Shown here in pieces: positions 8,295-18,315 of a stretch of DNA of 64,000 nucleotides. The position numbers were made by a program, and so were the translations under genes. Within the stretch, counting starts at the first letter, position 1; the number at the start of each line of letters is the position of its first letter. A model generated the notes under the pieces. That model had not been told where the DNA came from and did no database searches. It saw only the letters and a program-made list of their open reading frames with translations. This DNA comes from Actinomadura macrotermitis (lineage in GTDB: Bacteria > Actinomycetota > Actinomycetes > Streptosporangiales > Streptosporangiaceae): the NCBI RefSeq assembly GCF_009604375.1, contig NZ_WEGH01000004.1, positions 682,001-746,000 of the forward strand, in the 5' to 3' direction.

Positions 8295-9311
8295 ATGCCG
8301 CCGCAACACGACAAGCCGGTCCCGCGTGCCCGACGGCTCCGCAGAGCACTGGCCTGTGCTGCGACCATCATGGGCATCCTGCTGACCACCGCCGGGACCG
8401 GTCACGCCGACCCCTACGCCGCCCCCGGCCCGGTGCCGACCCTGACCCCCGCCACCTTGACCGCGCGGTACGCCGCCGAGCGGCACACCATCGAGCAGGC
8501 CCTCGGCACCGCCCGGAAGGTGGGCGACGCCGGCCGGGTCCGCGCGCTCGGCGCGTTCCTGCAGCCCGGCCGCCGGTTCCTGCAGTTCGACGCGCGCGGC
8601 CGGGGGCAGGCCGTCGAGGTCATCGGCGACCTCACCCGGGCGCGCCGGATCGCGCTGCTGGTGCCGGGCGCCGACACCACCCTCGGCGACTTCGACACCC
8701 GCACCGGCAAACCGTGGTCCACCCCGGGCGGCGGCGCCCGCGCCCTCTACCGCCAGGCCGCGGCGACGACCCCGCACCCGGACCTGGCCGTCGTCGCCTG
8801 GCTCGGCTACGCCGCGCCGAAGATGCTGAGCAGCGACGTCATCACCGACGAACGCGCGGGCCAGGGCGCGATCGAGCTCCGCCGCTTCCTGACCACGCTG
8901 CACCGGGTGAACCCGGGCGCCCAGGTCGGCCTGCTCTGCCACAGCTACGGCTCGGTGGTGTGCGGACGCGCCGCGCTGTCCGGCCAGGGCCCCGGCGGCG
9001 CCGCCTGGCGCAGTGTCACCGACATCGCGCTGTTCGGCAGCCCCGGCACCACCGCCTGGTCGGCGACCGCCCTCGGCGGCTCCGCCCGCGTCTGGGCGGG
9101 CCGCGGCTCCACCGACTGGATGGAGGACGTCCCGCACGTGCGCATCTTCGGCCTCGGCCTCGGCCCCGACCCGGTCTCGCGCCGCTTCGGCGCCCGCGTC
9201 TTCGACGCCGGCCCGAGCGGCCACAGCGACTACCTGCGCCCCGGCTCGCCCTCCCTGCGCAACCTCACCGCCATAGCCCTGGCCCACCCCGCCGAAGTCA
9301 CCCCCGCCTGA
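8295..9311 (+). CDS. secreted DUF1023 alpha/beta-hydrolase, paralog 2
   Basis: This is a 338-residue protein with the same architecture as the 6090 gene. An N-terminal Arg-rich stretch and hydrophobic signal segment (ALACAATIMGILLTTAG) ends near HADP. The hydrolase core has VPGADTTLGDFD, VVAWLGYAAPK, nucleophile motif LLCHSYGS with Ser217, FGSPGTTAWSATAL and DAGPSGHSDYL. It differs from paralog 1 mainly by small insertions (for example TRTGKPWSTP). ATG 8295 lies 60 bp after the acyltransferase stop; the upstream ATCAGGTAGAAAGACGG supplies a weak ribosome site. The three genes look like one operon. Confidence 0.85.
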   Translation: MPPQHDKPVPRARRLRRALACAATIMGILLTTAGTGHADPYAAPGPVPTLTPATLTARYAAERHTIEQALGTARKVGDAGRVRALGAFLQPGRRFLQFDARGRGQAVEVIGDLTRARRIALLVPGADTTLGDFDTRTGKPWSTPGGGARALYRQAAATTPHPDLAVVAWLGYAAPKMLSSDVITDERAGQGAIELRRFLTTLHRVNPGAQVGLLCHSYGSVVCGRAALSGQGPGGAAWRSVTDIALFGSPGTTAWSATALGGSARVWAGRGSTDWMEDVPHVRIFGLGLGPDPVSRRFGARVFDAGPSGHSDYLRPGSPSLRNLTAIALAHPAEVTPA

Positions 9312-9440
9312 CCACCACCACCCCGCCCCCTCCATCCGAGCACCGGCCGCCCACATCCTCGCTCGACCGCCCGGCGCCACCCCACCCACCTATGCCCTCG
9401 TTCGACCACGCGGGCGCCGGCCCAGCCGCCTGCTCCTCCC

Positions 9441-9518
9441 TCGACCGCTCAGACGTCAGCCTGGCCGGCTTGTGTTCTTGGTCGACCGCTCAGGCGTCGG
9501 GATGGCCGGTTGGGTTCT
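9441..9518 (+). repeat. two adjacent ~38 bp direct repeats upstream of fasR
   Basis: The 348 bp between the hydrolase (ends 9311) and fasR holds no convincing gene. It contains two near copies of a unit that starts TCGACCGCTCA and ends TTCT, at 9441-9478 and 9482-9518. A third, weaker TCGACC match lies near 9361. The copies could be a regulatory site or simple duplication. Confidence 0.45.
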
Positions 9519-9659
9519 GAGCCGGTCAGGCCTTTGGCGGTGCCGGGGTCGTTGCTTGTCCGGGCGGGGTGGTCGTTACCGGTCAGGTGGCGGGGAGTCG
9601 GCCGTTGGTCGGATGCGGAAGTGGACGGGACATCGCCCATGTGGTGGCACTCTGGTCGG

Positions 9660-10841
9660 GTGGACACCCCGAACGAGGCCGCCCTCCGCGAGCAGACGAC
9701 CGAACGCCTGGAAAAGGCCATGGGCACCTTCGGGACGGCAGCCCTGGCCAGCATGGAGGAGAAGCTCCCCTGGTTCCGGCGGATGCCCGCCGAGCAGCGC
9801 TCCTGGATCGGCCTGGTCGCCCAGGCCGGCATCGCCGCGTTCGTGGAGTGGTTCAAGAGCGCCGAGCAGACGCGCCCGGCGATCGCCGGGGAGGTGTTCG
9901 GCACCGCGCCGCGCGAGCTGCTGCGCGCCATCAAGCTGAAGCACACCATCGACATGGTCCGGGTGATCATCGATGTGGTGGAGACGCGGCTGGACGAGCT
10001 GGCCGCGCCCGGCGGCACCCCCCAGCTGCGCGAGGCGATCCTGCGCTACACCCGCGACGTGGCGTTCGGCGCCGCCCAGGTGTACGCGCAGGCCGCCGAG
10101 ACCCGCGCCGCCTGGGACGCTCGCCTGGAGGCCCTCGTGGTCAACGCGGTGCTGCGCGGCGAGGTCGACGACGGCATGCACTCCTGGGCCGCCGCGCTCG
10201 GCTGGACGTCCAAGCCCGTCACGGTGATCGCCGGCTACACGCCCGAGGACGAGGACCCCGAGGTCACCATCGACCAGATGCAGCTGGCCGCGCGGCGCGC
10301 CCGGGTGGACGTGCTGGCCGGCGTGCAGGGCCGCCGCGTCATCGTGATCGTCGGCGGGGCGGAGGACCCGCTGGAGGCCGCCCGCCCCATCGCCGCCAAG
10401 TGCGGCCCTGGCCCCGTCGTGGTCGGCCCGCCCGTCGACGACCTGTACGACTCCACCACCTCGGCCCACGCCGCGCTCGCGGGCCTGCGCGCCGCCGCCG
10501 GCTGGCCGGACGCGCCGCGCCCCGTCCAGGCCGGCGAGCTGCTGCCCGAGCGGGCGCTGGACGGCGACGAGGCCGCCCGGCGCTACCTGGTGGAGGAGGT
10601 CTACAACCCCATGCTGGCGGCGGGCGCCCCGCTCCTGGACACCCTGGCGACCTACCTGGAGCAGGGGTCCTCGCTGGAGGCGACCGCGCGGCTGCTGTTC
10701 GTCCACCCGAACACGGTCCGTTACCGGCTGCGGCGGGTCACCGAGCTGACCGGGCTCGCCCCGACCGATGGCCGCAACGCCTTCACCCTGCGGATCGCGC
10801 TGGTCCTCGGCCGGTTCGGGGAGCGCCCGCCACGGGCCTAG
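9660..10841 (+). CDS. fasR: FasR-type PucR/CdaR-family activator of fatty acid synthesis
   Basis: This is a 393-residue protein from GTG 9660; ATG 9639 is an alternative and neither has a clear ribosome site. The N-terminal half (EKLPWFRRMPAEQRSWIGLVAQAGIAAFVEWF) is the FasR-specific region. The C-terminus carries the PucR-type HTH: LATYLEQGSSLEATARLLF, then VHPNTVRYRLRRVTELTG. In Streptomyces coelicolor the orthologous regulator lies directly upstream of fabD-fabH-acpP-fabF and activates it, and the same order is seen here. It is therefore expected to bind the fabD promoter. Confidence 0.9.
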   Translation: MDTPNEAALREQTTERLEKAMGTFGTAALASMEEKLPWFRRMPAEQRSWIGLVAQAGIAAFVEWFKSAEQTRPAIAGEVFGTAPRELLRAIKLKHTIDMVRVIIDVVETRLDELAAPGGTPQLREAILRYTRDVAFGAAQVYAQAAETRAAWDARLEALVVNAVLRGEVDDGMHSWAAALGWTSKPVTVIAGYTPEDEDPEVTIDQMQLAARRARVDVLAGVQGRRVIVIVGGAEDPLEAARPIAAKCGPGPVVVGPPVDDLYDSTTSAHAALAGLRAAAGWPDAPRPVQAGELLPERALDGDEAARRYLVEEVYNPMLAAGAPLLDTLATYLEQGSSLEATARLLFVHPNTVRYRLRRVTELTGLAPTDGRNAFTLRIALVLGRFGERPPRA

Positions 10842-10876
10842 GCTTCCCGTTGCGGCGGAACGCCCGTTATTCACGC

Positions 10877-10893
10877 TTGTAGGTGTCGTACAA
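10877..10893. promoter_or_regulatory. inverted repeat in the fasR-fabD gap, candidate FasR operator
   Basis: TTGTA and TACAA flank a 7-nt centre in the 121-bp gap between fasR and fabD. FasR is known to act on this promoter in Streptomyces, so the repeat is a reasonable binding-site candidate. There is no direct evidence from this sequence alone. Confidence 0.3.
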
Positions 10894-10962
10894 ACCCCCG
10901 GGACGAAACTTCGTGCTGATCGGCATCGGCAGGTACCACCCGCACCAGGCAGGCTTGTCGCT

Positions 10963-11913
10963 GTGATCCTCCTCGCATCGCCCGGTCAGGGCGCCCAGAC
11001 CCCCGGATTCCTGCAGCCATGGCTCGACGTCCCCGGCGTCGCGGACCGGCTGGCATGGTGGTCCGCGGTGACCGGCCTGGACCTGGTGCGCTACGGCACG
11101 ACCGCCGACGCCGAGGAGATCCGCGACACCGCCATCGCGCAGCCGCTGCTGGTGGCCGCCGCCCTCGCCGCCTACGAGGCGCTGTACGAGGTGGCGCCCG
11201 ACACCGCAGCCCCGGCGCGCCCCGACGCCGTCGCCGGGCACAGCGTCGGCGAGCTGGCCGCCGCGGCGATCTCGGGGGTGCTCACCCCCGAGGCGGCGCT
11301 GGTGCTGGTCCGCGAGCGCGGCCGGGCGATGGCCGAGGCCGCCGCCGTCACCGAGACCGGCATGACCGCGGTGCTCGGCGGCGACGCCGAGGAGGTGCTC
11401 GCCGCCATCGACAAGCACGGCCTCACCCCCGCCAACGTCAACGGCGCCGGCCAGATCGTCGCGGCCGGCCCGGTGGACCGGCTGCTGGCGTTCGCCGACG
11501 AGCCGCCCGCCAAGGCGCGGCTGCGGCCGCTGTCGGTCGCCGGCGCCTTCCACACCGAGCACATGGCCCCCGCCGTCGCGGTGCTGCGGCGTCTCGCGCA
11601 GGGCGCGCCGGTCGCCGACCCGGCGATCGCGCTGCTGTCCAACCGGGACGGCGCGGTGGTCGACTCCGGCCGCGATTACCTCGCCCGGCTCGCCGAGCAG
11701 GTCAGCGCCCCGGTCCGGTGGGACGCCTGCATGGGCACCATCCGCGACCTCGGCGTCACCGCGATCATCGAGCTGCCGCCGGCCGGCACCCTGACCGGCC
11801 TCGCCCGCCGCGAGCTGAAGGGCATCGAGCTGCTCGCCCTGAAGACCCCGGACGACCTGGACAAGGCCCGCGAGCTGATCAAGAACCACAGCGGCTCCGG
11901 GACGGGTTCATGA
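10963..11913 (+). CDS. fabD: malonyl-CoA:ACP transacylase FabD
   Basis: This 316-residue enzyme transfers malonyl from CoA to ACP, starting fatty acid elongation in the cytosol. The GTG at 10963 begins the conserved first strand (ILLASPGQGAQTPGF). The nucleophile is Ser94 in AGHSVGEL. A conserved Arg lies in VLVRERGRAM and the catalytic His in VAGAFHTEHM. It is the first gene of the fab operon; its stop overlaps the fabH ATG by four bases. Length and motifs are normal. Confidence 0.96.
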   Translation: MILLASPGQGAQTPGFLQPWLDVPGVADRLAWWSAVTGLDLVRYGTTADAEEIRDTAIAQPLLVAAALAAYEALYEVAPDTAAPARPDAVAGHSVGELAAAAISGVLTPEAALVLVRERGRAMAEAAAVTETGMTAVLGGDAEEVLAAIDKHGLTPANVNGAGQIVAAGPVDRLLAFADEPPAKARLRPLSVAGAFHTEHMAPAVAVLRRLAQGAPVADPAIALLSNRDGAVVDSGRDYLARLAEQVSAPVRWDACMGTIRDLGVTAIIELPPAGTLTGLARRELKGIELLALKTPDDLDKARELIKNHSGSGTGS

Positions 11914-12884
11914 CCGCCCCCCTGACGCTCCGCCTGCCCGAGCTGGTCACCGGCTCGCGCATCCTGGCCTTCGGCGACCACCAGCCCGCCCGCGTCGTCA
12001 CCAACGACGACCTGGCCCGCGAGGTCGACACCAACGACGAGTGGATCCGCAGCCGGGTCGGCATCGTCGAGCGCCGCATCGCCGGGCCCGAGGAGGGCAT
12101 CGTCGAGCTGGCCGTGCAGGCCGGCGGCAAGGCGCTGGCCGGCAGCGGCCTCGCGCCCGCCGACATCGACCTGGTGATCGTGGCGACCTGCTCGGCCGAG
12201 ACGCCGATGCCGAGCCACGCCGCCATGGTCGCGCACCGGCTCGGCATCCAGGCGCCCGGCGCCTACGACCTGAACGCCGCCTGCGCGGGCTTCTGCTACG
12301 CCCTGGCCAACGCCGACGCGGCGATCCGCACCGGGATGGCCCGGCACGTGCTGGTGATCGGCGCCGAGAAGATGTCCCAGTGGATCGACTGGACCGACCG
12401 CTCCACCTGCATCATCTTCGCCGACGGCGCGGGCGCCGCGGTGGTCGGCCCGGCGTCCTCGCCCGGCGTCGGCCCGGTGGTGTGGGGCAGCGACGGCGCG
12501 CAGGCCGACCGCATCATGATCGCGGACCGCAACTCCTACATCCGGCAGGAGGGCCAGGCGGTGTTCCGCTGGGCCACCTCGGCCATCGCGCCGGTCGCGC
12601 TGGAGGCGTGCGAGCGCGCCGGCGTGCGGCCGGACGAGCTGGCCGCGATCGTGCCGCACCAGGCCAACCTGCGGATCATCGACGCGATCGCGCGCAAGGT
12701 CAAGGCGCCCGGCGCCGTGGTCGCGCACGACATCACGCACTCGGGGAACACCTCCGGGGCCTCGATCCCGCTGGCGCTCTCCCACATGATCGAACGCGGC
12801 GACGTCCCGTCCGGCGCCCCGGCCCTGCTCATCGGGTTCGGTGCCGGATTGGCCTACGCTGCCCAAGTCATCCAGATCCCGTAG
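11910..12884 (+). CDS. fabH: 3-oxoacyl-ACP synthase III FabH
   Basis: This 324-residue enzyme condenses an acyl-CoA primer with malonyl-ACP. The catalytic triad is complete: Cys125 (LNAACAGFCYAL), His250 (VPHQANLRI) and Asn280 (HSGNTSGAS). The usual C-terminal GFGAGLAYAAQVI glycine loop is present. In actinomycetes the primer is often branched-chain acyl-CoA, giving iso/anteiso lipids. The start ATG overlaps the fabD stop (ATGA), so the two are translationally coupled. Confidence 0.96.
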   Translation: MTAPLTLRLPELVTGSRILAFGDHQPARVVTNDDLAREVDTNDEWIRSRVGIVERRIAGPEEGIVELAVQAGGKALAGSGLAPADIDLVIVATCSAETPMPSHAAMVAHRLGIQAPGAYDLNAACAGFCYALANADAAIRTGMARHVLVIGAEKMSQWIDWTDRSTCIIFADGAGAAVVGPASSPGVGPVVWGSDGAQADRIMIADRNSYIRQEGQAVFRWATSAIAPVALEACERAGVRPDELAAIVPHQANLRIIDAIARKVKAPGAVVAHDITHSGNTSGASIPLALSHMIERGDVPSGAPALLIGFGAGLAYAAQVIQIP

Positions 12885-12941
12885 GCCCCCTTACGCCTGC
12901 GCACGGGCCCTGGACCAACCAAGAAGGAGAACACGAAAACC

Positions 12942-13193
12942 ATGGCAGTCGCCACCGAGCAGCAGATCCTGGACGGTCTCGCCGAGATCATCGACGACAT
13001 CGTCGGCATCGACAAGTCCGAGGTGACCCCGGAGAAGAACTTCATCGACGACCTCGACATCGACTCCCTGTCGATGGTAGAGATCGCGGTGGCCGCTCAG
13101 GACCAGTTCGGCGTCGAGATCCCCGACGACGAGCTGCGCAACCTGAAGACGGTCAACGACGTGATCAACTTCGTCCAGAAGCTGCAGCAGTAG
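12942..13193 (+). CDS. acpP: acyl carrier protein
   Basis: This is an 83-residue acidic helical-bundle protein carrying growing fatty acyl chains. The phosphopantetheine attachment site is Ser42 in DDLDIDSLSMVEI. A strong AAGGAG ribosome site lies 12 nt before the ATG, fitting the high expression expected of ACP. It sits between fabH and fabF in the standard actinobacterial order. Confidence 0.97.
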   Translation: MAVATEQQILDGLAEIIDDIVGIDKSEVTPEKNFIDDLDIDSLSMVEIAVAAQDQFGVEIPDDELRNLKTVNDVINFVQKLQQ

Positions 13194-13282
13194 TAAGCGC
13201 AGGCGCGGCGCGCCGCCGTCCCCCCGCACGGACCGGTGGCGCGCCGTCTCCGCACCCCCCAGTTTGCGAGGAGCACTCGATC

Positions 13283-14590
<1,308 letters not shown>

Positions 14591-14609
14591 CGCTGCGGGA
14601 CGACGACCG

Positions 14610-14640
14610 ACGGCCCGGTGATCTGAGATCACCGGGCCGT
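14610..14640. terminator. perfect 15-bp hairpin ending the fab operon
   Basis: ACGGCCCGGTGATCT and its exact reverse complement are separated by one base, 20 nt after the fabF stop. The gene beyond is convergent, so the hairpin can serve both strands. Confidence 0.85.
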
Positions 14641-14645
14641 CTTCG

Positions 14646-14750
14646 TCAGCGGCGGGACCTGCGCAGCATGAAGACCACGAACCCGATCTTCGCGGCGATC
14701 AGCAGGACCACCAGGAAGACCACGAGAAGCTCCGACGCGCCGATGACCAT
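14646..14750 (-). CDS. small single-span membrane protein (34 aa)
   Basis: The 34-residue protein MVIGASELLVVF...MLRRSRR has one hydrophobic helix (ELLVVFLVVLLIAAKIGFVVF) and a basic tail. This predicts an N-out, C-in single-pass membrane peptide. ATG 14750 is chosen because AGGAAGGA lies 7 nt upstream; a longer frame upstream has no ribosome site. It is convergent with fabF. Function unknown. Confidence 0.65.
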   Translation of the reverse strand: MVIGASELLVVFLVVLLIAAKIGFVVFMLRRSRR

Positions 14751-14847
14751 CTGCCGTCCTTCCTGACGCGGAACCTGGAACCGGCCGGTGGCGGTCGTCT
14801 TCCCGGCCCCGGGCAGATCAACCCGGCGGCCGCCGCTCACCCGGTGG

Positions 14848-15240
14848 TCACTTCCCGCCGGTCCGCTTCGGGTCGCCCTTACCGGCCTCCGGGTCGTCCT
14901 TGCCGCCCTTCGGGCCGCCCTTCGGGAAGCCGCCGGGCTTGGCGGCGCACGCGAGCTTCTCGCGCTTGATCGGCCCGGCCTTCTCGCCCGGCTTCACCTG
15001 GAACTCCTGCGCGCCGTCCGGGCCGGCCTTCAGCACGACGCGCTTCCTCGCGCCCTTCTCGCCGGCCGGGCCGGTGCTCCGCGGACCGCCCTCCTTGCGG
15101 TCGAAGCAGACGATGCGCTCCCGCTTGGCGGGCTTCGGCGGCTTGCCGGGCTCGTGGCCGGCGGCCTGCGCGGCGCCGCCCAGCCCGGCGACGGCGAGGC
15201 CCCCGGCCAGGACGCTCACCACCAGGTGCTTCTTCTTCAT
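14848..15240 (-). CDS. secreted Lys/Gly/Pro-rich protein
   Basis: This is a 130-residue protein with a clear Sec signal peptide (MKKKHLVVSVLAGGLAVAGLGG, cleavage near AQAAG). The start is fixed by GGAGGAG just before ATG 15240. The mature part is rich in Lys, Gly and Pro, with exactly two cysteines (IVCFDRKEGG and KLACAAKPGG) that could form a disulfide. The tail is low complexity (KGGPKGGKDDPEAGKGDPK). It is divergent from an OmpR-type two-component system 127 bp away and may be its target. Not recognised as a known family. Confidence 0.75.
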   Translation of the reverse strand: MKKKHLVVSVLAGGLAVAGLGGAAQAAGHEPGKPPKPAKRERIVCFDRKEGGPRSTGPAGEKGARKRVVLKAGPDGAQEFQVKPGEKAGPIKREKLACAAKPGGFPKGGPKGGKDDPEAGKGDPKRTGGK

Positions 15241-15367
15241 GGCTCCTCCGTGAGGGAGTCGGTTACTGCGGACGTTCCGGAGTCTTGCGACCGGCACCTG
15301 AAGCCACGCTGAGCACGTTCCGCCCGTCTTCATCTTGGCTTTAGGTCGCCGGGTGCACGCTGGCGGC

Positions 15368-16036
15368 GTGCGCATCCTGGTGGTGGAAGACGAGCGGCGC
15401 CTCGCCGAGGTGCTGAAGGACGGCCTGGAGCAGGAGGGGTTCGCGGTCGATCTCGCCGGTGACGGGCGGGAGGGGCTGTGGCTGTCGGCCGAGAACCCCT
15501 ATGACGTGATCGTGCTGGACGTGATGCTGCCGCGGCTGAACGGCTACGCGGTCTGCGAGCGGCTCCGCGCGGACGGGATCTGGACGCCGATCCTCATGCT
15601 GACGGCCAAGGACGGCGTCCACGACGAGGCCGAGGCGCTGGACACCGGCGCCGACGACTTCCTGTCCAAGCCGTTCTCCTACACCGTCCTGCTGGCCCGG
15701 CTGCGCGCGCTGGTGCGGCGCGGGCTGAGGGAGCGCCCGGCGGTCATCGCCGTCGGGGACCTGCGGGTGGACCCCGCCGGGCTGCGCTGCAGCCGCGGCG
15801 ACACCGCGATCGCGCTGACGCCGAAGGAGTTCGCGATCCTGCACTGCCTGGCCCGCCGGGCCGGCGAGGTGGTCACCAAGAGCGAGCTGCTGTCGCACGC
15901 CTGGGACTTCGCCTACGACGGGGACTCCAACATCGTGGAGGTCTACGTCAGCGCGCTGCGCCGGAAGATCGACAAGCCGTTCGGCCGCGCGTCGCTGGTG
16001 ACCGTGCGCGGCGCCGGTTACCGGCTGGAGGCGTGA
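15368..16036 (+). CDS. OmpR/PhoB-type response regulator
   Basis: This is a 222-residue regulator starting at GTG 15368. The receiver domain has E8/D9, phosphoacceptor Asp51 (VIVLDVMLPRLNGY) and the Lys of FLSKPFSY. The winged-helix output domain reads LTPKEFAILHCLARRAGEVV and ends VYVSALRRKIDKPFG...VRGAGYRLEA. It is coupled to the kinase gene by a GTGA overlap. The divergent secreted protein gene shares its upstream region, so a cell-envelope stress role like that of many actinobacterial OmpR systems is possible but unproven. Confidence 0.93.
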   Translation: MRILVVEDERRLAEVLKDGLEQEGFAVDLAGDGREGLWLSAENPYDVIVLDVMLPRLNGYAVCERLRADGIWTPILMLTAKDGVHDEAEALDTGADDFLSKPFSYTVLLARLRALVRRGLRERPAVIAVGDLRVDPAGLRCSRGDTAIALTPKEFAILHCLARRAGEVVTKSELLSHAWDFAYDGDSNIVEVYVSALRRKIDKPFGRASLVTVRGAGYRLEA

Positions 16037-17229
16037 CCATGCGCCTGCGGACCACGCTCGCGGCCACGCTGACGGTGGCCGTCGCCCTGGCCCTGGCCTC
16101 GTTCGCCCTGCTCACCGTGCTGCAGGGCAGCCTGGAGCGCAGCGCCCGCGACGAGGCGGCCCGGCGGGCCAAGGCCGAGGCCGTCGCGCTGCGCAGGAAC
16201 GACGGGGACGCCGCCGACGGCGTCCGGATCGTGGGCGGGAGCGAACCGGCGGACGCCTGGCGGAAGGAGAAGGGGTACGTCGTGGTCAACGAGAGGGTGA
16301 CCGCCGATGGCAGGGACATGGTCGTCCAGGTCCGCACCTCGCTCGCGCCGGCCAAGGACGCCATCAAGGCCCTGCGGAACCTGCTCGTGCCGGGCGTCCC
16401 CGCGCTGCTGCTGCTCGTGGCCCTGCTCACCTGGGTCTCGGTCGGCCGCGTGCTCAAGCCGGTCTCGGCGATCCGGGCCCGGATGGCCGAGATCACCGTC
16501 GGCGACCTGGGCCGCCGGGTCCCCGAGCCCGGCTCCCGCGACGAGATCGCCGCGCTCGCCCGGACCGTCAACGCCACCTTGGACCGGCTGCAGTCGGCCG
16601 TGGAGCGGCACAAGCGGTTCGTCGCCGACGCCGCCCACGAACTGCGCAGCCCGCTGGCGATCCTGCGGACCCGCCTGGAACTGGCCGGCCCCGGGGAGGC
16701 GCTGACCGACGTCGAGCGGCTCCAGCGGCTCACCGCCGACCTGCTCCTGCTCGCCCGGCTCGACGCCGGGGAGCCGCTGCGCGACGAGGAGGTCGACCTC
16801 GGTCAGGTCGTGGCCGAGGAGGCGGCCCGCCCCCGCCCGCGCCCCGACGTCGCGGTCGCCCTCGACGTCGCCGCGGACGTCCTGGTCACGGGCTCGGACG
16901 ACCGGCTCAGGCGGCTGGTGGCCAACCTGGTCGACAACGCGGTGCGGCACGCTTCCTCGGCCGTCGCCGTCCGCCTGGCCGTGGACGGTCCCCGCGCCGT
17001 GCTGGAGGTCACCGACGACGGCCCGGGCATCCCCGCGGAGCACCACGCCACCGTCTTCGACCGCTTCACCCGCCTGGACGAGGCCCGCGCCCGCGACACC
17101 GGCGGCTCAGGCCTGGGCCTGGCCATAGCCCGCGAGATCGCCACCGCCCACGGCGGCACCCTGGAGGTGATCCCCGCGACCCCGGGCGCCCACCTCCGCG
17201 CCGAGATCCCCCTCCCCGGCCCGCGGTAG
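16033..17229 (+). CDS. HAMP-containing sensor histidine kinase
   Basis: This is a 398-residue kinase (GTG 16033 overlapping the regulator stop; ATG 16039 also possible). It has two membrane helices, residues ~5-28 and ~118-138. They enclose an ~85-residue extracellular sensor, followed by HAMP, a HisKA box DAAHELRSPLAILRTRLELA with His202, and a HATPase (LVDNAVRHA, DDGPGIP, GSGLGLAIAREIATAHGG). This is the classic transmembrane sensor layout. The ligand is unknown. Confidence 0.93.
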   Translation: MTMRLRTTLAATLTVAVALALASFALLTVLQGSLERSARDEAARRAKAEAVALRRNDGDAADGVRIVGGSEPADAWRKEKGYVVVNERVTADGRDMVVQVRTSLAPAKDAIKALRNLLVPGVPALLLLVALLTWVSVGRVLKPVSAIRARMAEITVGDLGRRVPEPGSRDEIAALARTVNATLDRLQSAVERHKRFVADAAHELRSPLAILRTRLELAGPGEALTDVERLQRLTADLLLLARLDAGEPLRDEEVDLGQVVAEEAARPRPRPDVAVALDVAADVLVTGSDDRLRRLVANLVDNAVRHASSAVAVRLAVDGPRAVLEVTDDGPGIPAEHHATVFDRFTRLDEARARDTGGSGLGLAIAREIATAHGGTLEVIPATPGAHLRAEIPLPGPR

Positions 17230-17414
17230 GTTCGCTCTCTTCTCCGGGCGGCCGGACGAGGTACTCCCGCCCGCAGCACCGCCGCCCGCCTCTGAGCGGA
17301 GACCCGGCCTTTCCTCGCCCCGCACGAACACCGGCCACCGCGAGCACGGCCGGAGGCTGCGGCGCTCGCCGCCCGGCCGGTCAGGCCCGGGCCGCCAGGC
17401 GAGGGGCCGGCTTT

Positions 17415-17909
17415 TCATACCGCCGCATGCAGCCAGCGGACGGGGGCGCCGTCGCCGGCGCGGCGGAACGGCTCCAGCTCGTTGTCCCAGGGCGTGCCGA
17501 GGAGCCGGTCGAGCTCGTGCTCCAGCGTCGTCTTGCCGACGGCGGCGTTGGCCATGACGGCGCGCAGCCGGTCCTCGGGGATCATGATGTCGCCGTTGGC
17601 GCCGATGATCCCGGTGAAGACGCCGAGCGTCGGGGTGAAGCTGTAGCGGACGCCGTCACAGCCCGGGGTCGGGTCCTCGGTGACCTCGAACCGGGCGAGC
17701 TTCCAGTTGCGCAGCGCGGAGGTGATCCCGGCGGCCACGCCGGGCTTGCCCTCCCAGTGCAGCTCGGCGCGCAGCGTCCCCGGGGCGGCCGGCTGATCGG
17801 CCCACTCCAGGGACACGGGCACGCCAAGGACACCTGCGGCGGCCCACTCGATGTGCGGGCTCAGCGCAGGTGGCGCGGAGTGGACGTAAAAAACGCCACG
17901 TGCGGTCAC
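17415..17909 (-). CDS. DUF3145 family protein
   Basis: This 164-residue cytosolic protein matches DUF3145, a family confined to Actinobacteria and of unknown function. GTG 17909 is preceded by GGAGG. Typical stretches are SPHIEWAAAGVLGVPVSLEW, LRAELHWEG, EVTEDPTPGCDGVRYSFTP and a C-terminal LLGTPWDNELEPFRRAGDG. In Streptomyces this gene also lies close to the fabD-fabF operon, so its presence here supports conserved synteny. No catalytic motif can be named. Confidence 0.9.
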   Translation of the reverse strand: MTARGVFYVHSAPPALSPHIEWAAAGVLGVPVSLEWADQPAAPGTLRAELHWEGKPGVAAGITSALRNWKLARFEVTEDPTPGCDGVRYSFTPTLGVFTGIIGANGDIMIPEDRLRAVMANAAVGKTTLEHELDRLLGTPWDNELEPFRRAGDGAPVRWLHAAV

Positions 17910-18315
17910 CGGACCTCCAGGATCTGTACTGAGGCTCGTCTTCCCCTACGGCCTCGTACACCTCAAGGTGGCGTCCGCGTGACTCATTCTGCATCATCGA
18001 CACGGGACGCACCACCACGCGACCGGGGTTTGCCCAACCCTTGTCGCCGCGGCCTACCCCTCAGCGGGGGTTTCGTGCCGAAAAGAAGTGATCTTCGGAG
18101 ATTTCCACAAGGGATCGGCGGGGAATGTCGCGCGGGCTGTCATCCGCGGTGTTCCGTCCGGTGTGCGGGCATCGGTTCCGTCGCTTTCCCATGTCGTCCC
18201 CACGCAATCATCAGGTCTTGGGCACGGCCCGGCCGTGATGCGGCAACCAGGCCGCCGCGTCCCCGGCCGGGCCCCTAGGTTCGCTGCTGCGGGGGGCCTC
18301 GCGAAGGAGTGCGCG
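17910..18315. other. 406-bp divergent intergenic region
   Basis: This lies between DUF3145 (minus) and the sigma factor (plus). I see no credible gene. TAGGTT at 18276-18281 could be the -10 of the sigma-factor operon, with a ribosome site (GAAGGAG) at 18303-18309. No repeat or hairpin stands out. Confidence 0.4.
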
